Source: CAYJFX01 sp964370315
Lineage (GTDB): Bacteria > Spirochaetota > Spirochaetia > Treponematales > Treponemataceae
DNA: 25,029 nt
Assembly: GCA_964370315.1 (NCBI GenBank)
Contig: CAYJIS010000027.1
Span: 1-25,029, forward strand
Direction of reading: 5' to 3'
Below the pieces are notes generated by a model. That model searched no databases. It saw only the letters and a program-made list of their open reading frames with translations, and was not told the DNA's origin. How positions within the stretch are numbered: position 1 is the stretch's first letter; each line of letters starts with the position of its first letter. Shown piece after piece: positions 1-8,167 of the stretch. A program made the position numbers and the translations under genes.

Positions 1-835
1 AAAACTTGTACTTTTTACCACCAGGACCAGTAGAAACTTCATCAACTGGGCCCCAGTCTAAAGGAACTGCATTTCCTAATAGACTACCCCATTTAGTTGG
101 CTTTGCAAAAGAAAAAACAAGTTTTGTATAGGTATCAACGGCAACAAGATAGTTATCAAGGGCTGCAACACCACCACCCTTACCAGTAAAACGGTAAAAG
201 TGAAAACGTTCCATTATATTTTCTGTACTTCCCTGAAGATTATCTCCATCATACACATAGTATTTTGATTGGTTATAGGATCCAGTTGGTGAATAAAAAG
301 GATTAAATCCAACGGTTCTCATATAATTCATATTTGTAATGCTATTTGAACCAGCTGATGAATTAGCTCCCGCATAGTTTTCCCATCCACTTGCCGCAGG
401 TGTCCAAAATTGAGTTCCTGAATACCACATTTCTGGTACATTAGCTCCTGAAAATTTAGCAAGAAGTTTCCAGTCTTCATACGTATCTGTGTTATATGTA
501 TAGCCTGTATATGAAGCATCACTACCACCGAGCTTTCCAGCGAGTAATTCTGTTGCTGCAGAATGCATTTTCCCATCTCTTTGTAAAACAGAAAACATGC
601 TAATAACTTGATCTTCCCCTTCTATAACTGGTGGCGGTGGTGGAAGTTCGGTTTCACCTTCTTCTTCATCATCTTCATCACCCCACTCTGTAGTAGGACC
701 AGTTACAGAATCATCTTTGTTATTTTGAGATGATTGTTGTACGTAGTAATAACTACTAGCGCCTCCAGCAAGTTGAGAGCAAGATACTAATATAAAAGTT
801 ATTATTGAGACAAGGATAAAAAATATTTTTTTCAT
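1..835 (-). CDS. Lipoprotein, paralogue of the upstream lipoprotein (3' end outside window)
   Basis: An open frame runs from ATG at 835 to the window start, giving 278 codons with no stop, so the C-terminus is missing. The N-terminus is a lipoprotein signal (MKKIFFILVSIITFILVSC, lipobox LVSC, Cys19), which predicts a lipid-anchored envelope protein. After a YYYVQQS segment comes a very acidic, proline-ended linker (DEDDEEEGETELPPPPP). The body shares several blocks with the protein encoded at 1768-3591: NVPEMWYSG against NVPKIWYED, SAGSNSIT against SAGVNPIT, and FYRFTGKGGG...LVAVDTYTKLVFSFA against FYRFKGKGGG...LVAVDTYTSLIFSFA. It starts 7 nt after the stop of the barrel gene and should be co-transcribed with it; the upstream TAGGTG is only a poor ribosome binding site. 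I do not recognise a named family. It is clearly a gene, of unknown function. Confidence 0.9.
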   Translation of the reverse strand, partial: MKKIFFILVSIITFILVSCSQLAGGASSYYYVQQSSQNNKDDSVTGPTTEWGDEDDEEEGETELPPPPPVIEGEDQVISMFSVLQRDGKMHSAATELLAGKLGGSDASYTGYTYNTDTYEDWKLLAKFSGANVPEMWYSGTQFWTPAASGWENYAGANSSAGSNSITNMNYMRTVGFNPFYSPTGSYNQSKYYVYDGDNLQGSTENIMERFHFYRFTGKGGGVAALDNYLVAVDTYTKLVFSFAKPTKWGSLLGNAVPLDWGPVDEVSTGPGGKKYKF

Positions 836-842
836 TTTACAC

Positions 843-1703
843 CTATAGCTTTAATGCTATACCTATATTTACACCAAAATCAAGTGAATTAATCCAATAG
901 TCATCAAAGGGTTGCTTGAAATCAAGTAAATCTGATGCAGGTACATCATTTGCCCCTGGTCGGTTTGTTTGTGCAATTTCTTCAAGTGAAGGCGGTACTG
1001 TTAAATAACCAGGTCTAAAAAGGTTAAACTGTGAGTAAAAACCAATCATAAATTCTGTTGTTGGTAAAATTGGTATGGCATAGTTAAGTTCAAATCGTCC
1101 TGAAAAAGATAAAGGATTCATTTTTGTTAATAAATCATCTGGTACAATTACCGTACCTATTTCTGTAGGAATTAGACCAGGGACTGTAGAATAAACTAAA
1201 TATTGCGGTGTATAATCGAGTATTGCTTTTCCACCTAGACCCAATCCAACCGACATTCTATTATCAAAGAAAAGGGCATGCCCTTTTATACCAAAGTTTA
1301 CAGTAGGTGTATAATCAACGACAATAAAAATATCTAGAGGCTCTCCGCCACTTTCGGCAGCAATTTTTTGTGAAACATTCCCCATCCCAACGCCAATGTA
1401 GGCAGAAGTTTGTATTCCACTCAATACGTGATTTTCTGGCAGACCAAATAAATCAGCAGAATCAAATATATACCCTACTGAAGTTTCTCCACCAATGAGC
1501 AACCCACTTAAAAAGCCAGACATTCCAACTGCAAGCGGGTTCATGTATTTTAATGTGCTTTCTGAAATACTAGGAAGTGTTACACTTCCACCAAAATCAG
1601 CTCGCAAACCAAACACCCAACCTTCTTCAAATGAGTAAGCTGCAGTGACAATATTCATAAGAATAACAAGTGCAATCACTTTTTTTATTTTTTTTGTCTT
1701 CAT
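843..1703 (-). CDS. Secreted outer-membrane beta-barrel-like protein
   Basis: The 286-residue protein has a clear signal peptide (MKTKKIKKVIALVILMNIVTAAYS, likely cut before FEEGW). The rest is glycine-rich with alternating hydrophobic stretches such as SLDFGVNIGIALKL at the C-terminus, as expected for an outer-membrane barrel of about 8-12 strands. I infer the barrel from composition only. It lies between two paralogous lipoprotein genes, which suggests a shared envelope function. The ATG at 1703 is the only plausible start: an in-frame stop lies a short way upstream and the lysine-rich signal peptide begins there. There is no Shine-Dalgarno sequence. A TTGACA/TAGAAT promoter ends 7 nt before the ATG, so the transcript may be leaderless. 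The specific family is not recognised. Confidence 0.85.
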   Translation of the reverse strand: MKTKKIKKVIALVILMNIVTAAYSFEEGWVFGLRADFGGSVTLPSISESTLKYMNPLAVGMSGFLSGLLIGGETSVGYIFDSADLFGLPENHVLSGIQTSAYIGVGMGNVSQKIAAESGGEPLDIFIVVDYTPTVNFGIKGHALFFDNRMSVGLGLGGKAILDYTPQYLVYSTVPGLIPTEIGTVIVPDDLLTKMNPLSFSGRFELNYAIPILPTTEFMIGFYSQFNLFRPGYLTVPPSLEEIAQTNRPGANDVPASDLLDFKQPFDDYWINSLDFGVNIGIALKL

Positions 1704-1710
1704 GTAAAGT

Positions 1711-1739
1711 ATTCTATATTATTTTTAGCAAATTGTCAA
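1711..1739 (-). promoter_or_regulatory. Sigma70-type promoter for the barrel gene
   Basis: On the minus strand, TTGACA (1739-1734), a 17-bp spacer and TAGAAT (1716-1711). The -10 ends 7 nt before the ATG at 1703, so transcription would begin at or next to the start codon. Confidence 0.75.
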
Positions 1740-1767
1740 TAAAATAGAATATAAATGAATAGTTTGA

Positions 1768-3591
1768 CTACTTTTGAACGTAAACAAGAGAATCGCCTAG
1801 TATTGCTTTTACAAAAGAATCTTTAGTCATATAAAAAGCAAATGGAATTGTTTCTTCATCAGTGGAAGAATAAGAAACCATTTCACCATTTAAATTAAAA
1901 TCAAGTGTTCCACTTTGCCAATCTGGATTTTCGGTATCATTGTTTGCAATAGTAATATTATTAAAAATAAGACTATTAGACCCAAAAGAAACAGTCCCTG
2001 TAAACGGAGTTGAAGTTTTTATGCTCGCAAAAATGTTCTTCGAAACATAGCGTATAGGGCTTGCTGTTGTTAGTGAAATCCCATATGGTGAAAAATCATG
2101 TATATCATAGGTGTATGTTACTGTATAAAAACCGGACTTAGAATACTCAAATGTTCCACCATTTTCACTCGTAATAGTAACGGTACTCGAAGATCCATAG
2201 GCACCCTCATCAACCAAGGCATATCTAATACTTTCAATAATACGTAATAAGGTTTCTTTATTTGTAAGTTCACGTGCACCTTCAATAATATTACTAGAGT
2301 TCCCTACTAACTTTCCGTCCGCATCCTTTGCTTCTACAATATATTTAGCACTTCCTGTTAACAGTAGCGCATTATAATCGTTAAAACTAGATGATGGTAG
2401 TACATCCTCTTCTATTAATATTCTATTAGTTGATGAGTCATCAATTCTGTATATATCGTAACTTGCAACTTCTTTTGGAGGGTCAACAAAATCAAAACCA
2501 TGAATTTTGGTATAATATCCTTCTGAGTCGCTTAGATTACTCGTGACTTCAAAAGTGGGCCTTTTAATCTCTAAATTTATTAGATAAGGAGATATGCCTG
2601 TAAACTGAGGGAAAAACTTTGTCTTATTTGCAGCGTTTGCTACAGAAAGATTATCTAAGTACCAATCTGACATAACAAAGTTTCCTTCTGAATCTACATA
2701 TCCTGCTGGATCATATTCATAAAACTTATAGCTTTGTCCATCTGGTGCAGTAGCTGCAACTTCTACAGCTTCCCACTTTAAAGGATTATCTTCACCTAAT
2801 AAGGTTTCAAATTCAGTTGGTACTGCAAAGCTAAATATTAATGATGTATAGGTGTCGACAGCTACCAACATATTATCAAGGTTAACAATCCCCCCACCTT
2901 TACCTTTAAATCGGTAAAAGATAAAACGTTTCATTCCTTCTTCTGATGTATTAAACTCTGTATTTATAAATGTATTTGTATTGTATGAGCTATCGATAGA
3001 AAAAAATGGATTTTTTCCTTCATATTTAAAATACTCAACAGAAGTTATTGGGTTTACACCTGCAGATGTATTTGGTCCTATAGATTCAAATACTGAGCTA
3101 TTAGTGTCCCCATCTAAAGGGCTTAAATATTTACTGTCATCAGAAAGCTGCCATGAATCAGTATTTTCAACCGGATCTTCATACCATATTTTCGGCACAT
3201 TATTCGATGAAAACTCAGAGCGTATAATTTTATTCTTAAAATCAAATGAGTTAAAGTCTACTAACGCAAACGTTGTATCGATTTCATGCTGTACGACTGG
3301 AATACTTTTTAACTGTTCAAAAAATAATGCTTGTACGTCAGGATTTGAACTAATTACATCTTTATTTGCAAGTAAATATGATTCAAGCTTATCTTGATTT
3401 ATATTGCCAAATGGCTCTAATATATCGAACATTACTGGAAAGCTAAGCGAAATATCTTCTGTTGGCTTTGTATCTTCTATCTCGTTTGGGTTGGACTGTT
3501 GAATATAATAATACGCTTTAGATGTAAAACCTAAATTACAAGAAAAAAGTAGAATTATTAGTGAAGCAAAAACATACAACAACTTTTTCAA
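1768..3591 (-). CDS. Lipoprotein with an Fn3-like middle region, unknown function
   Basis: I place the start at TTG 3591, giving 607 residues. The open frame reaches an ATG at 3612, but that ATG overlaps the -10 box, while AGAGGA (3604-3599) sits 7 nt before the TTG. The TTG gives an ideal lipoprotein signal (MKKLLYVFASLIILLFSC, Cys18). The mature protein begins with an AYYYIQQSNPN segment like that of its paralogue at 1-835 and shares the RFIFYRFKGKGGG...VAVDTYT core. The middle contains SYDIYRIDD...YIVEAKDADGKLVG, which resembles a fibronectin-III-like sandwich. The C-terminal half is beta-rich (VTYTYDIHDF, TGTVSFGS). It is likely envelope-anchored. The gene is first of a lipoprotein/barrel/lipoprotein set. 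Family and function are not recognised. Confidence 0.88.
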   Translation of the reverse strand: MKKLLYVFASLIILLFSCNLGFTSKAYYYIQQSNPNEIEDTKPTEDISLSFPVMFDILEPFGNINQDKLESYLLANKDVISSNPDVQALFFEQLKSIPVVQHEIDTTFALVDFNSFDFKNKIIRSEFSSNNVPKIWYEDPVENTDSWQLSDDSKYLSPLDGDTNSSVFESIGPNTSAGVNPITSVEYFKYEGKNPFFSIDSSYNTNTFINTEFNTSEEGMKRFIFYRFKGKGGGIVNLDNMLVAVDTYTSLIFSFAVPTEFETLLGEDNPLKWEAVEVAATAPDGQSYKFYEYDPAGYVDSEGNFVMSDWYLDNLSVANAANKTKFFPQFTGISPYLINLEIKRPTFEVTSNLSDSEGYYTKIHGFDFVDPPKEVASYDIYRIDDSSTNRILIEEDVLPSSSFNDYNALLLTGSAKYIVEAKDADGKLVGNSSNIIEGARELTNKETLLRIIESIRYALVDEGAYGSSSTVTITSENGGTFEYSKSGFYTVTYTYDIHDFSPYGISLTTASPIRYVSKNIFASIKTSTPFTGTVSFGSNSLIFNNITIANNDTENPDWQSGTLDFNLNGEMVSYSSTDEETIPFAFYMTKDSFVKAILGDSLVYVQK

Positions 3592-3610
3592 TGGAGAGTC
3601 CTCTACTAAC

Positions 3611-3639
3611 ATTCTACTGCGAAATATCTAATCCGTCAA
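3611..3639 (-). promoter_or_regulatory. Sigma70-type promoter for the 607-residue lipoprotein gene
   Basis: On the minus strand, TTGACG (3639-3634), a 17-bp spacer and TAGAAT (3616-3611). Transcription would start near 3604, giving a very short leader that begins at the AGAGGA ribosome binding site before the TTG start at 3591. Confidence 0.75.
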
Positions 3640-3680
3640 GAAAAATTAATACACATTTGTTGAATTTTAGACATCATTTG

Positions 3681-4415
3681 TTAGCTGTTTTCGATTGCAT
3701 TCCATGCAAACTTAGCTGCTGCCTGTTCTGCATCTTTTTTTGTTTTGCCGTGTGTGGGACCGTATGTTGTTGCACCTAGACTTACAGATACCCAAAATGT
3801 TTGATTGTGGTCTGGCCCATCTTTTTTTACCATAGAATAGACAGGAACACTTTTACTCTTTTTTTGATAATACTCTTGTAGCAAGGATTTATAATCTTTA
3901 GCATGTTTATTCAAATAGACATTTTCAATTTCATCTTTTAATAATGAAATAACTAAACGTTCAACTTCCTTTAACCCTGAATCAATATAAAAAGCACCTA
4001 GCACTGCTTCGAATGCATCGGCTAAAATGGCTTTTTTTTGTCTTCCCCCAGACCTTTCTTCTCCCTTACCAAGAGAGAGACATTCATCTATACCTATTTT
4101 TTGAGCAATCATAGACAACGTTGCCTCGGAAACCACTACTGACTTAATCTTAGCTAAACTTCCTTCTGCCTCTTCTGTGTATATTTCATACAAGTAATTA
4201 GCAACAAGAAGACCTAAAACAGCATCTCCTAAGAACTCTAAACGTTCGTTATTTCCAGTACTATTGGCAATTTCATTTGAAAACGATCTATGATGAAAGG
4301 CGGTGTCGAGTAAATCAATATTTTTAAAACGGATTTGTAACCTTTTTTGGAAGTCAACTAATAATTGATTTCTTTTTTGTGATAATTTTTTTTTGTGAGC
4401 AAAAAAATGTTTCAT
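3681..4415 (-). CDS. rnc: Ribonuclease III
   Basis: This enzyme cleaves double-stranded RNA in rRNA and mRNA processing. With the ATG at 4415 it has 244 residues, close to the usual 220-260. The RNase III signature NERLEFLGDAVL is at residues 56-67, with metal-binding Glu60 and Asp64. AFHHRS (39-44) and ADAFEAVLGAFYIDSG complete the catalytic domain. The C-terminal third (from DYKSLLQEYYQ to AAAKFAWNAI) is a double-stranded-RNA-binding domain. A GTG at 4451 in the same frame would add 12 residues, but it lies inside the acpP terminator and upstream of a TATAAT box (4430-4425), so I reject it. No Shine-Dalgarno sequence precedes the ATG; the -10 ends 9 nt before it. It is adjacent to acpP and rpmF but separated from them by a terminator. 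Confidence 0.95.
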   Translation of the reverse strand: MKHFFAHKKKLSQKRNQLLVDFQKRLQIRFKNIDLLDTAFHHRSFSNEIANSTGNNERLEFLGDAVLGLLVANYLYEIYTEEAEGSLAKIKSVVVSEATLSMIAQKIGIDECLSLGKGEERSGGRQKKAILADAFEAVLGAFYIDSGLKEVERLVISLLKDEIENVYLNKHAKDYKSLLQEYYQKKSKSVPVYSMVKKDGPDHNQTFWVSVSLGATTYGPTHGKTKKDAEQAAAKFAWNAIENS

Positions 4416-4424
4416 TAAAAGTGT

Positions 4425-4453
4425 ATTATATAATGAGATAAAAAAAAACACAA
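4425..4453 (-). promoter_or_regulatory. Putative rnc promoter
   Basis: A perfect TATAAT (4430-4425 on the minus strand) has a weak -35, TTGTGT (4453-4448), 17 bp upstream. The -35 lies in the distal arm of the acpP terminator. The -10 ends 9 nt before the rnc ATG. Confidence 0.5.
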
Positions 4454-4482
4454 ATGATTTACTGAGTAAAACACTTGTGTTT
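4440..4482 (-). terminator. Rho-independent terminator after acpP
   Basis: On the minus strand, AAACACAA (4482-4475) pairs with TTGTGTTT (4453-4446). The inner TTTACT/AGTAAA repeat extends the hairpin, and a run of nine T follows (4448-4440). It closes the rpmF-acpP transcript before rnc. Confidence 0.88.
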
Positions 4483-4493
4483 ATTTAATAAAA

Positions 4494-4730
4494 TTATGCT
4501 TGTTGTGATTTGATGAAATCGTATGCATCACGAACTGTTTCAAATTCATTTGCTTTTTCATCTGGTACACTTACGCCTAACTCTTCTTCAATCGCATAAA
4601 CCAACTCATAGGTATCTAAGCTATCAGCACCTAAATCTTGTCGGAATGATGAATCTAATTCAATTTTTGATTCGTCAATTTCCAATTTGTCAGCAATTAA
4701 TTTTTGCATTTTAACAAATAGTTCATCCAT
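4494..4730 (-). CDS. acpP: Acyl carrier protein
   Basis: A 78-residue acidic protein that carries growing acyl chains in type II fatty acid synthesis in the cytoplasm. The phosphopantetheine attachment motif is DSLD with Ser37 (GADSLDTYELVYAIEEELGV). Length and sequence are typical. AAGGAG lies about 8 nt before the ATG. It follows rpmF by 15 nt in one operon, a common rpmF/fatty-acid-synthesis arrangement in bacteria, and is followed by a strong terminator. Confidence 0.97.
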   Translation of the reverse strand: MDELFVKMQKLIADKLEIDESKIELDSSFRQDLGADSLDTYELVYAIEEELGVSVPDEKANEFETVRDAYDFIKSQQA

Positions 4731-4745
4731 TAGTTTACTCCTTAC

Positions 4746-4934
4746 TTAACTTTTGCTTTCAGGTGATATCACTTGTTTTCCGCGATAAAACCCACACTTT
4801 GAACATACTCGATGTGTTACAACTAAGTTACCGCAATTCCCACACTCTACTAAATTTGGAGCAGTCAAACGCATATTAATTGCTTGACGTCTTCTTGTTC
4901 GAGCTTTGGACGTTTTAGCTCTTGGTACAGCCAT
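4746..4934 (-). CDS. rpmF: 50S ribosomal protein L32
   Basis: A 62-residue basic ribosomal protein beginning MAVPRAKTSKARTRRRQ, the conserved L32 N-terminus. It has a zinc ribbon formed by Cys31-X2-Cys34 and Cys44-X2-Cys47 (CGNC...CSKC), so it is the zinc-binding form. GAGAGG lies about 8 nt before the ATG. Two tandem promoters lie upstream, and acpP follows after 15 nt. Confidence 0.97.
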   Translation of the reverse strand: MAVPRAKTSKARTRRRQAINMRLTAPNLVECGNCGNLVVTHRVCSKCGFYRGKQVISPESKS

Positions 4935-4970
4935 ATTTATAACCTCTCTTATACAATACTAATGATCGTA

Positions 4971-5000
4971 AGTATAGCATATTCCACTTCAAAGTGTCAA
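4971..5000 (-). promoter_or_regulatory. Proximal rpmF-acpP promoter
   Basis: On the minus strand, TTGACA (5000-4995), an 18-bp spacer and TATACT (4976-4971). It gives a leader of about 30 nt containing the rpmF ribosome binding site. Confidence 0.75.
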
Positions 5001-5003
5001 TAC

Positions 5004-5031
5004 ATTATAACATTTCTACGATTTTTGTCAA
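5004..5031 (-). promoter_or_regulatory. Distal rpmF-acpP promoter
   Basis: On the minus strand, TTGACA (5031-5026), a 16-bp spacer and TATAAT (5009-5004). Both hexamers match consensus. It lies directly upstream of the proximal promoter, so the operon appears to have tandem strong promoters. Confidence 0.75.
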
Positions 5032-5096
5032 GACAAAACATAAGAATATTACACATTGTAATCGCTTTTAAGTAATAAAATGCTACCCAAATAAAA

Positions 5097-5119
5097 AGCG
5101 AGAACTAAGAGTTCTCGCT
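5097..5119 (-). terminator. Terminator of the tRNA-Gly gene
   Basis: A perfect 10-bp stem (AGCGAGAACT and its complement) with a 3-nt loop. On the minus strand it is followed by TTTTATTT. It lies about 10 nt beyond the tRNA 3' end. Confidence 0.85.
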
Positions 5120-5128
5120 TAAAAAAAG

Positions 5129-5200
<72 letters not shown>

Positions 5201-5212
5201 TAGTGTTTAGAT

Positions 5213-5241
5213 ACTATAGCAAATCAAAAAAGAATTGTCAA
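5213..5241 (-). promoter_or_regulatory. tRNA-Gly promoter
   Basis: On the minus strand, TTGACA (5241-5236), a 17-bp spacer and TATAGT (5218-5213), 12 nt before the tRNA 5' end. It is back to back with the promoter of the M16-like gene; the two -35 boxes are about 7 bp apart. Confidence 0.85.
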
Positions 5242-5248
5242 TACCTCA

Positions 5249-5277
5249 TTGTAAAATTCTAAAAACTTATGTATAAT
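5249..5277 (+). promoter_or_regulatory. Promoter of the M16-like gene
   Basis: TTGTAA (5249-5254), a 17-bp spacer and TATAAT (5272-5277), ending 8 nt before the ATG at 5286. No ribosome binding site fits between, so a leaderless or nearly leaderless transcript is expected. Confidence 0.7.
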
Positions 5278-5285
5278 TATATTGT

Positions 5286-8156
5286 ATGAATTTTAAAAAG
5301 AACATTTTATTAACAACTCTACTTGTGTTATATACTATTACAGTATACTCACAAGGAGACCAAGAAGTTCTCATTCAAGAACAGCCACAAATAAATGAAA
5401 TGGAAGCGCTAATTCCAAACACTACAATACCTAATGGGTTTTATACTTTTAAGCTAGAAAATGGTTTAGAAGTTTATGTACAAGAAGACTATACAATTCC
5501 AACAATGAGAATAGAATATATTTCAAAAGCTGGAACTGGAAGACAAACAAAAGAAACAACAGGATTTTACCAACTATACTCCAGACTATTTTGGAAAAAT
5601 AGTTTTTCAGGAACTGAAAGCTACGAAAAAATTGGTGCCGGAGAGTTTAATGCACAAAGTGGTTATTCTCAATCGAGATATAGCTTTATAGTCCCTGCAA
5701 CTCAATTTTCGCAAGGCTTAACTCTTTTTTCTAATGATTTAAAGAACTCACGTTTTTTAGACAAGGACATTGAAAGAGAATTTTCTCAACTAAAACAAGA
5801 AGTAAGTGCGTGGTCAGCGAGTATACCAGGTTTTATAAATGCAAGTGTGGACGCTAAGTTATTTTCTCAAAAACCTTGGACAAAGGATTCTGGTATTTAC
5901 CCCGCGTTGTTTTCAAAAAATACTATAGAAGAAGTACGATATGAACTATCGAGAATTTCAAATACATGGTATGTACCAGATCAAAGTGCGTTATTTATTA
6001 ATGGACCACTAAACGCACAAACTGTGTTAGAACTAGTAAAACAAGAATTTTCTTCATGGGAAAGTTCTTATATTGTTGGCTCTGCAAGCGATTCAAGAAG
6101 AACGACACCTTCAGTGAGTTCTCAAAACGATGAGAGCAATATCTTTGTACTTGTTTCTAATGACTTTTCAAAAGATTATATTCAAGCAGTTATCCAATAT
6201 ACATCACCGGGACTTGGTGCAAGCAATGAGTTTTCTGCTAATTCTTGGGCATCGGCTCAAATGATGGAAACAAAGTTACAAAATGCAGGTATGACTAATA
6301 CAAACACTGCTTTTGTTGCAGATGCTGGTGACTCACGAATTATTATACAAACCTTATTCGACACACAAAGTTTAAGTGAAAATAGTGATTTAGCAGTTAT
6401 GGTTCCTAGTTTTGTAAATATCGTAAAAAGCACTGCTTCTACTTTTACACAGCAAGATTTACAAACAGCAAAAAACAGGGCTATCTTACTTCAAAACAAT
6501 GCAGTCACTGGCTCTGAATCATTTATGGATGCAATTGCTGTAAATTGGGCATATGGAGGTGTTGAGTATTTTTTTCAATGGACGCAAGCTGTTCAAGATG
6601 TTCAATTAGAAAACACAAAACAATCTTTTAACGAACCTTGGATTTTTGTACTTTTACATAGCGACTTATATGCTAAAAATAAAGAAAGTTTTACTAATCT
6701 AAACTATATTGAAATTACACGTGACACAGGCATGTGGTACAACGAATATGAACAACAATTTGTTTCTCAAGAAAATACCCCCACCATTCTGCCTAGTCAG
6801 TCAATTGACCGATATGCTCAGTATACAAAATCTTTAATTAAGAACTTTACCATATCAAGTAATATTCCAATTACTACACAAGAAATTCCGCTAACACCAT
6901 GGGTGTCAGTTTTAGTGAATATAGACGGTGGTCATGTCCTACATGGCGAAAGCCAAAGAGGTATGGAAGATGTGTCAATAAACTATCTTAAAAAGGAATT
7001 TGAAAGTACTTTTATAGATCTTTATACCAGTGGTAAAATTAAAGCTCTTCCAGAAATTGAAAGCACGATTGGAATGTATAGTTCTCATATTGGAATTGTT
7101 TGTTTAAGTGAAGATTTACATTTCATTATTGAAGCAATGAGTTATAACATAAAGAACATTGAAATTCCTGTTGCTTCTGCAGATGAATTATTTTTGTCAA
7201 CTTCTTATAACTGGCGAATACAAAGCGGATCTCTTGAGTATCAATTGTATGCTGCTGCAATGGAGACATTATTTGCAGGCAGTGAAACAGACGGTCTATA
7301 CAATGCTAATACTGAATATTTCAGAGAAACTAATTATAATAGCATACGACTAGCAACACAACAGCTATATGATCCTGCTCGTTTTTCATTTGTAGTTTCA
7401 GGAGAAATTCCCAACGACATCGAAAATATATTTGAACATAATTTTGGTACTACAAATTTTTATCCTCAGGTTTTAGGACAAAGAGCTACCCTAATTGAAG
7501 AACAAGAACCTATTTTTTCTCCTTTAGAACAAACTGTACGCCTACGCCATACCTTCTTAACTGATATACCCTCAGAGTTAGCGGGTGAAAGACCTACAAA
7601 ACTTATTCCAACTACTGACTTTTCTGATCCGGCACAGTTATATTTCAAATTCCCCGTTTACGAAGAAGAAAATCAATCTATTTTTATAGCTCTTTTATAT
7701 GAAGTTGCTTCTCGAATATCACATAGTTTTGAAAACACGCGAAGTCCACCTGCACAATCGGTTAGTCTCGTACCAGGTACTGGAAAATATCCCGTGTCTA
7801 GCTTGCGTTTTGCAAAAGTTAAGTCACGTACTGCACTTGAAAAATTAGTTAATGATACCTTTGATGAAGTCTTAAATGATTTAGATAAAGAATTACAGAA
7901 TAGTAATGAAGATAATGAAGTCCTTACAACTATAAAAAGTCGCTATACTCGAATATTGTCACGTGAAATGATAAGAATAAATGATCGATCGCATTTGATA
8001 CAACAAGGAATTAATGCAACAAAAAATCCAAGTTTATACCTTGAAAGATTTGAAATTGTTGAAAAAAGTACTTCACAAGATTTTTATGATGTTTTTAATA
8101 GCTTTATTAAAACAGGTGAGTTCTATTGGGTTTTTTCAGCAGATACTAATAGGTAA
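5286..8156 (+). CDS. Secreted M16-peptidase-like protein lacking the zinc motif
   Basis: The 956-residue protein has a signal peptide (MNFKKNILLTTLLVLYTITVYS, cut before QGD). Residues from about 50 to 255 follow the M16 N-terminal domain: FKLENGLEVYV, a TKETTGF region, EKIGAGEFNAQSGYSQSRYSFIVP, and NTWYVPDQSALFINGPL. The zinc-binding HXXEH is absent: the aligned residues (GLAHFLEH in active members) read G93 F Y Q96 L Y S R100. The C-terminal half from about residue 540 looks like a second M16-type repeat and also shows no HXXEH (GGHVLHGESQRGMEDV at 548-563). It is probably a periplasmic, non-catalytic M16 homologue, perhaps a chaperone or a partner of an active subunit; that role is inference. 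The OPT gene converges with only 11 bp between stop codons. Confidence 0.85.
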   Translation: MNFKKNILLTTLLVLYTITVYSQGDQEVLIQEQPQINEMEALIPNTTIPNGFYTFKLENGLEVYVQEDYTIPTMRIEYISKAGTGRQTKETTGFYQLYSRLFWKNSFSGTESYEKIGAGEFNAQSGYSQSRYSFIVPATQFSQGLTLFSNDLKNSRFLDKDIEREFSQLKQEVSAWSASIPGFINASVDAKLFSQKPWTKDSGIYPALFSKNTIEEVRYELSRISNTWYVPDQSALFINGPLNAQTVLELVKQEFSSWESSYIVGSASDSRRTTPSVSSQNDESNIFVLVSNDFSKDYIQAVIQYTSPGLGASNEFSANSWASAQMMETKLQNAGMTNTNTAFVADAGDSRIIIQTLFDTQSLSENSDLAVMVPSFVNIVKSTASTFTQQDLQTAKNRAILLQNNAVTGSESFMDAIAVNWAYGGVEYFFQWTQAVQDVQLENTKQSFNEPWIFVLLHSDLYAKNKESFTNLNYIEITRDTGMWYNEYEQQFVSQENTPTILPSQSIDRYAQYTKSLIKNFTISSNIPITTQEIPLTPWVSVLVNIDGGHVLHGESQRGMEDVSINYLKKEFESTFIDLYTSGKIKALPEIESTIGMYSSHIGIVCLSEDLHFIIEAMSYNIKNIEIPVASADELFLSTSYNWRIQSGSLEYQLYAAAMETLFAGSETDGLYNANTEYFRETNYNSIRLATQQLYDPARFSFVVSGEIPNDIENIFEHNFGTTNFYPQVLGQRATLIEEQEPIFSPLEQTVRLRHTFLTDIPSELAGERPTKLIPTTDFSDPAQLYFKFPVYEEENQSIFIALLYEVASRISHSFENTRSPPAQSVSLVPGTGKYPVSSLRFAKVKSRTALEKLVNDTFDEVLNDLDKELQNSNEDNEVLTTIKSRYTRILSREMIRINDRSHLIQQGINATKNPSLYLERFEIVEKSTSQDFYDVFNSFIKTGEFYWVFSADTNR

Positions 8157-8167
8157 AATTATAATGC

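Noticed and set aside
2981..3397. Open frame on the plus strand inside the lipoprotein gene
   Set aside because: It is antisense to a well-supported gene and has no recognisable protein features or ribosome binding site.
3592..3612. Upstream ATG start for the 607-residue lipoprotein
   Set aside because: The ATG overlaps the -10 box TAGAAT and would add a charged segment in front of an otherwise ideal lipoprotein signal peptide.
8157..8167. Bidirectional terminator between the M16-like and OPT genes
   Set aside because: Only 11 bp separate the stop codons and I find no convincing stem followed by a T-run on either strand.
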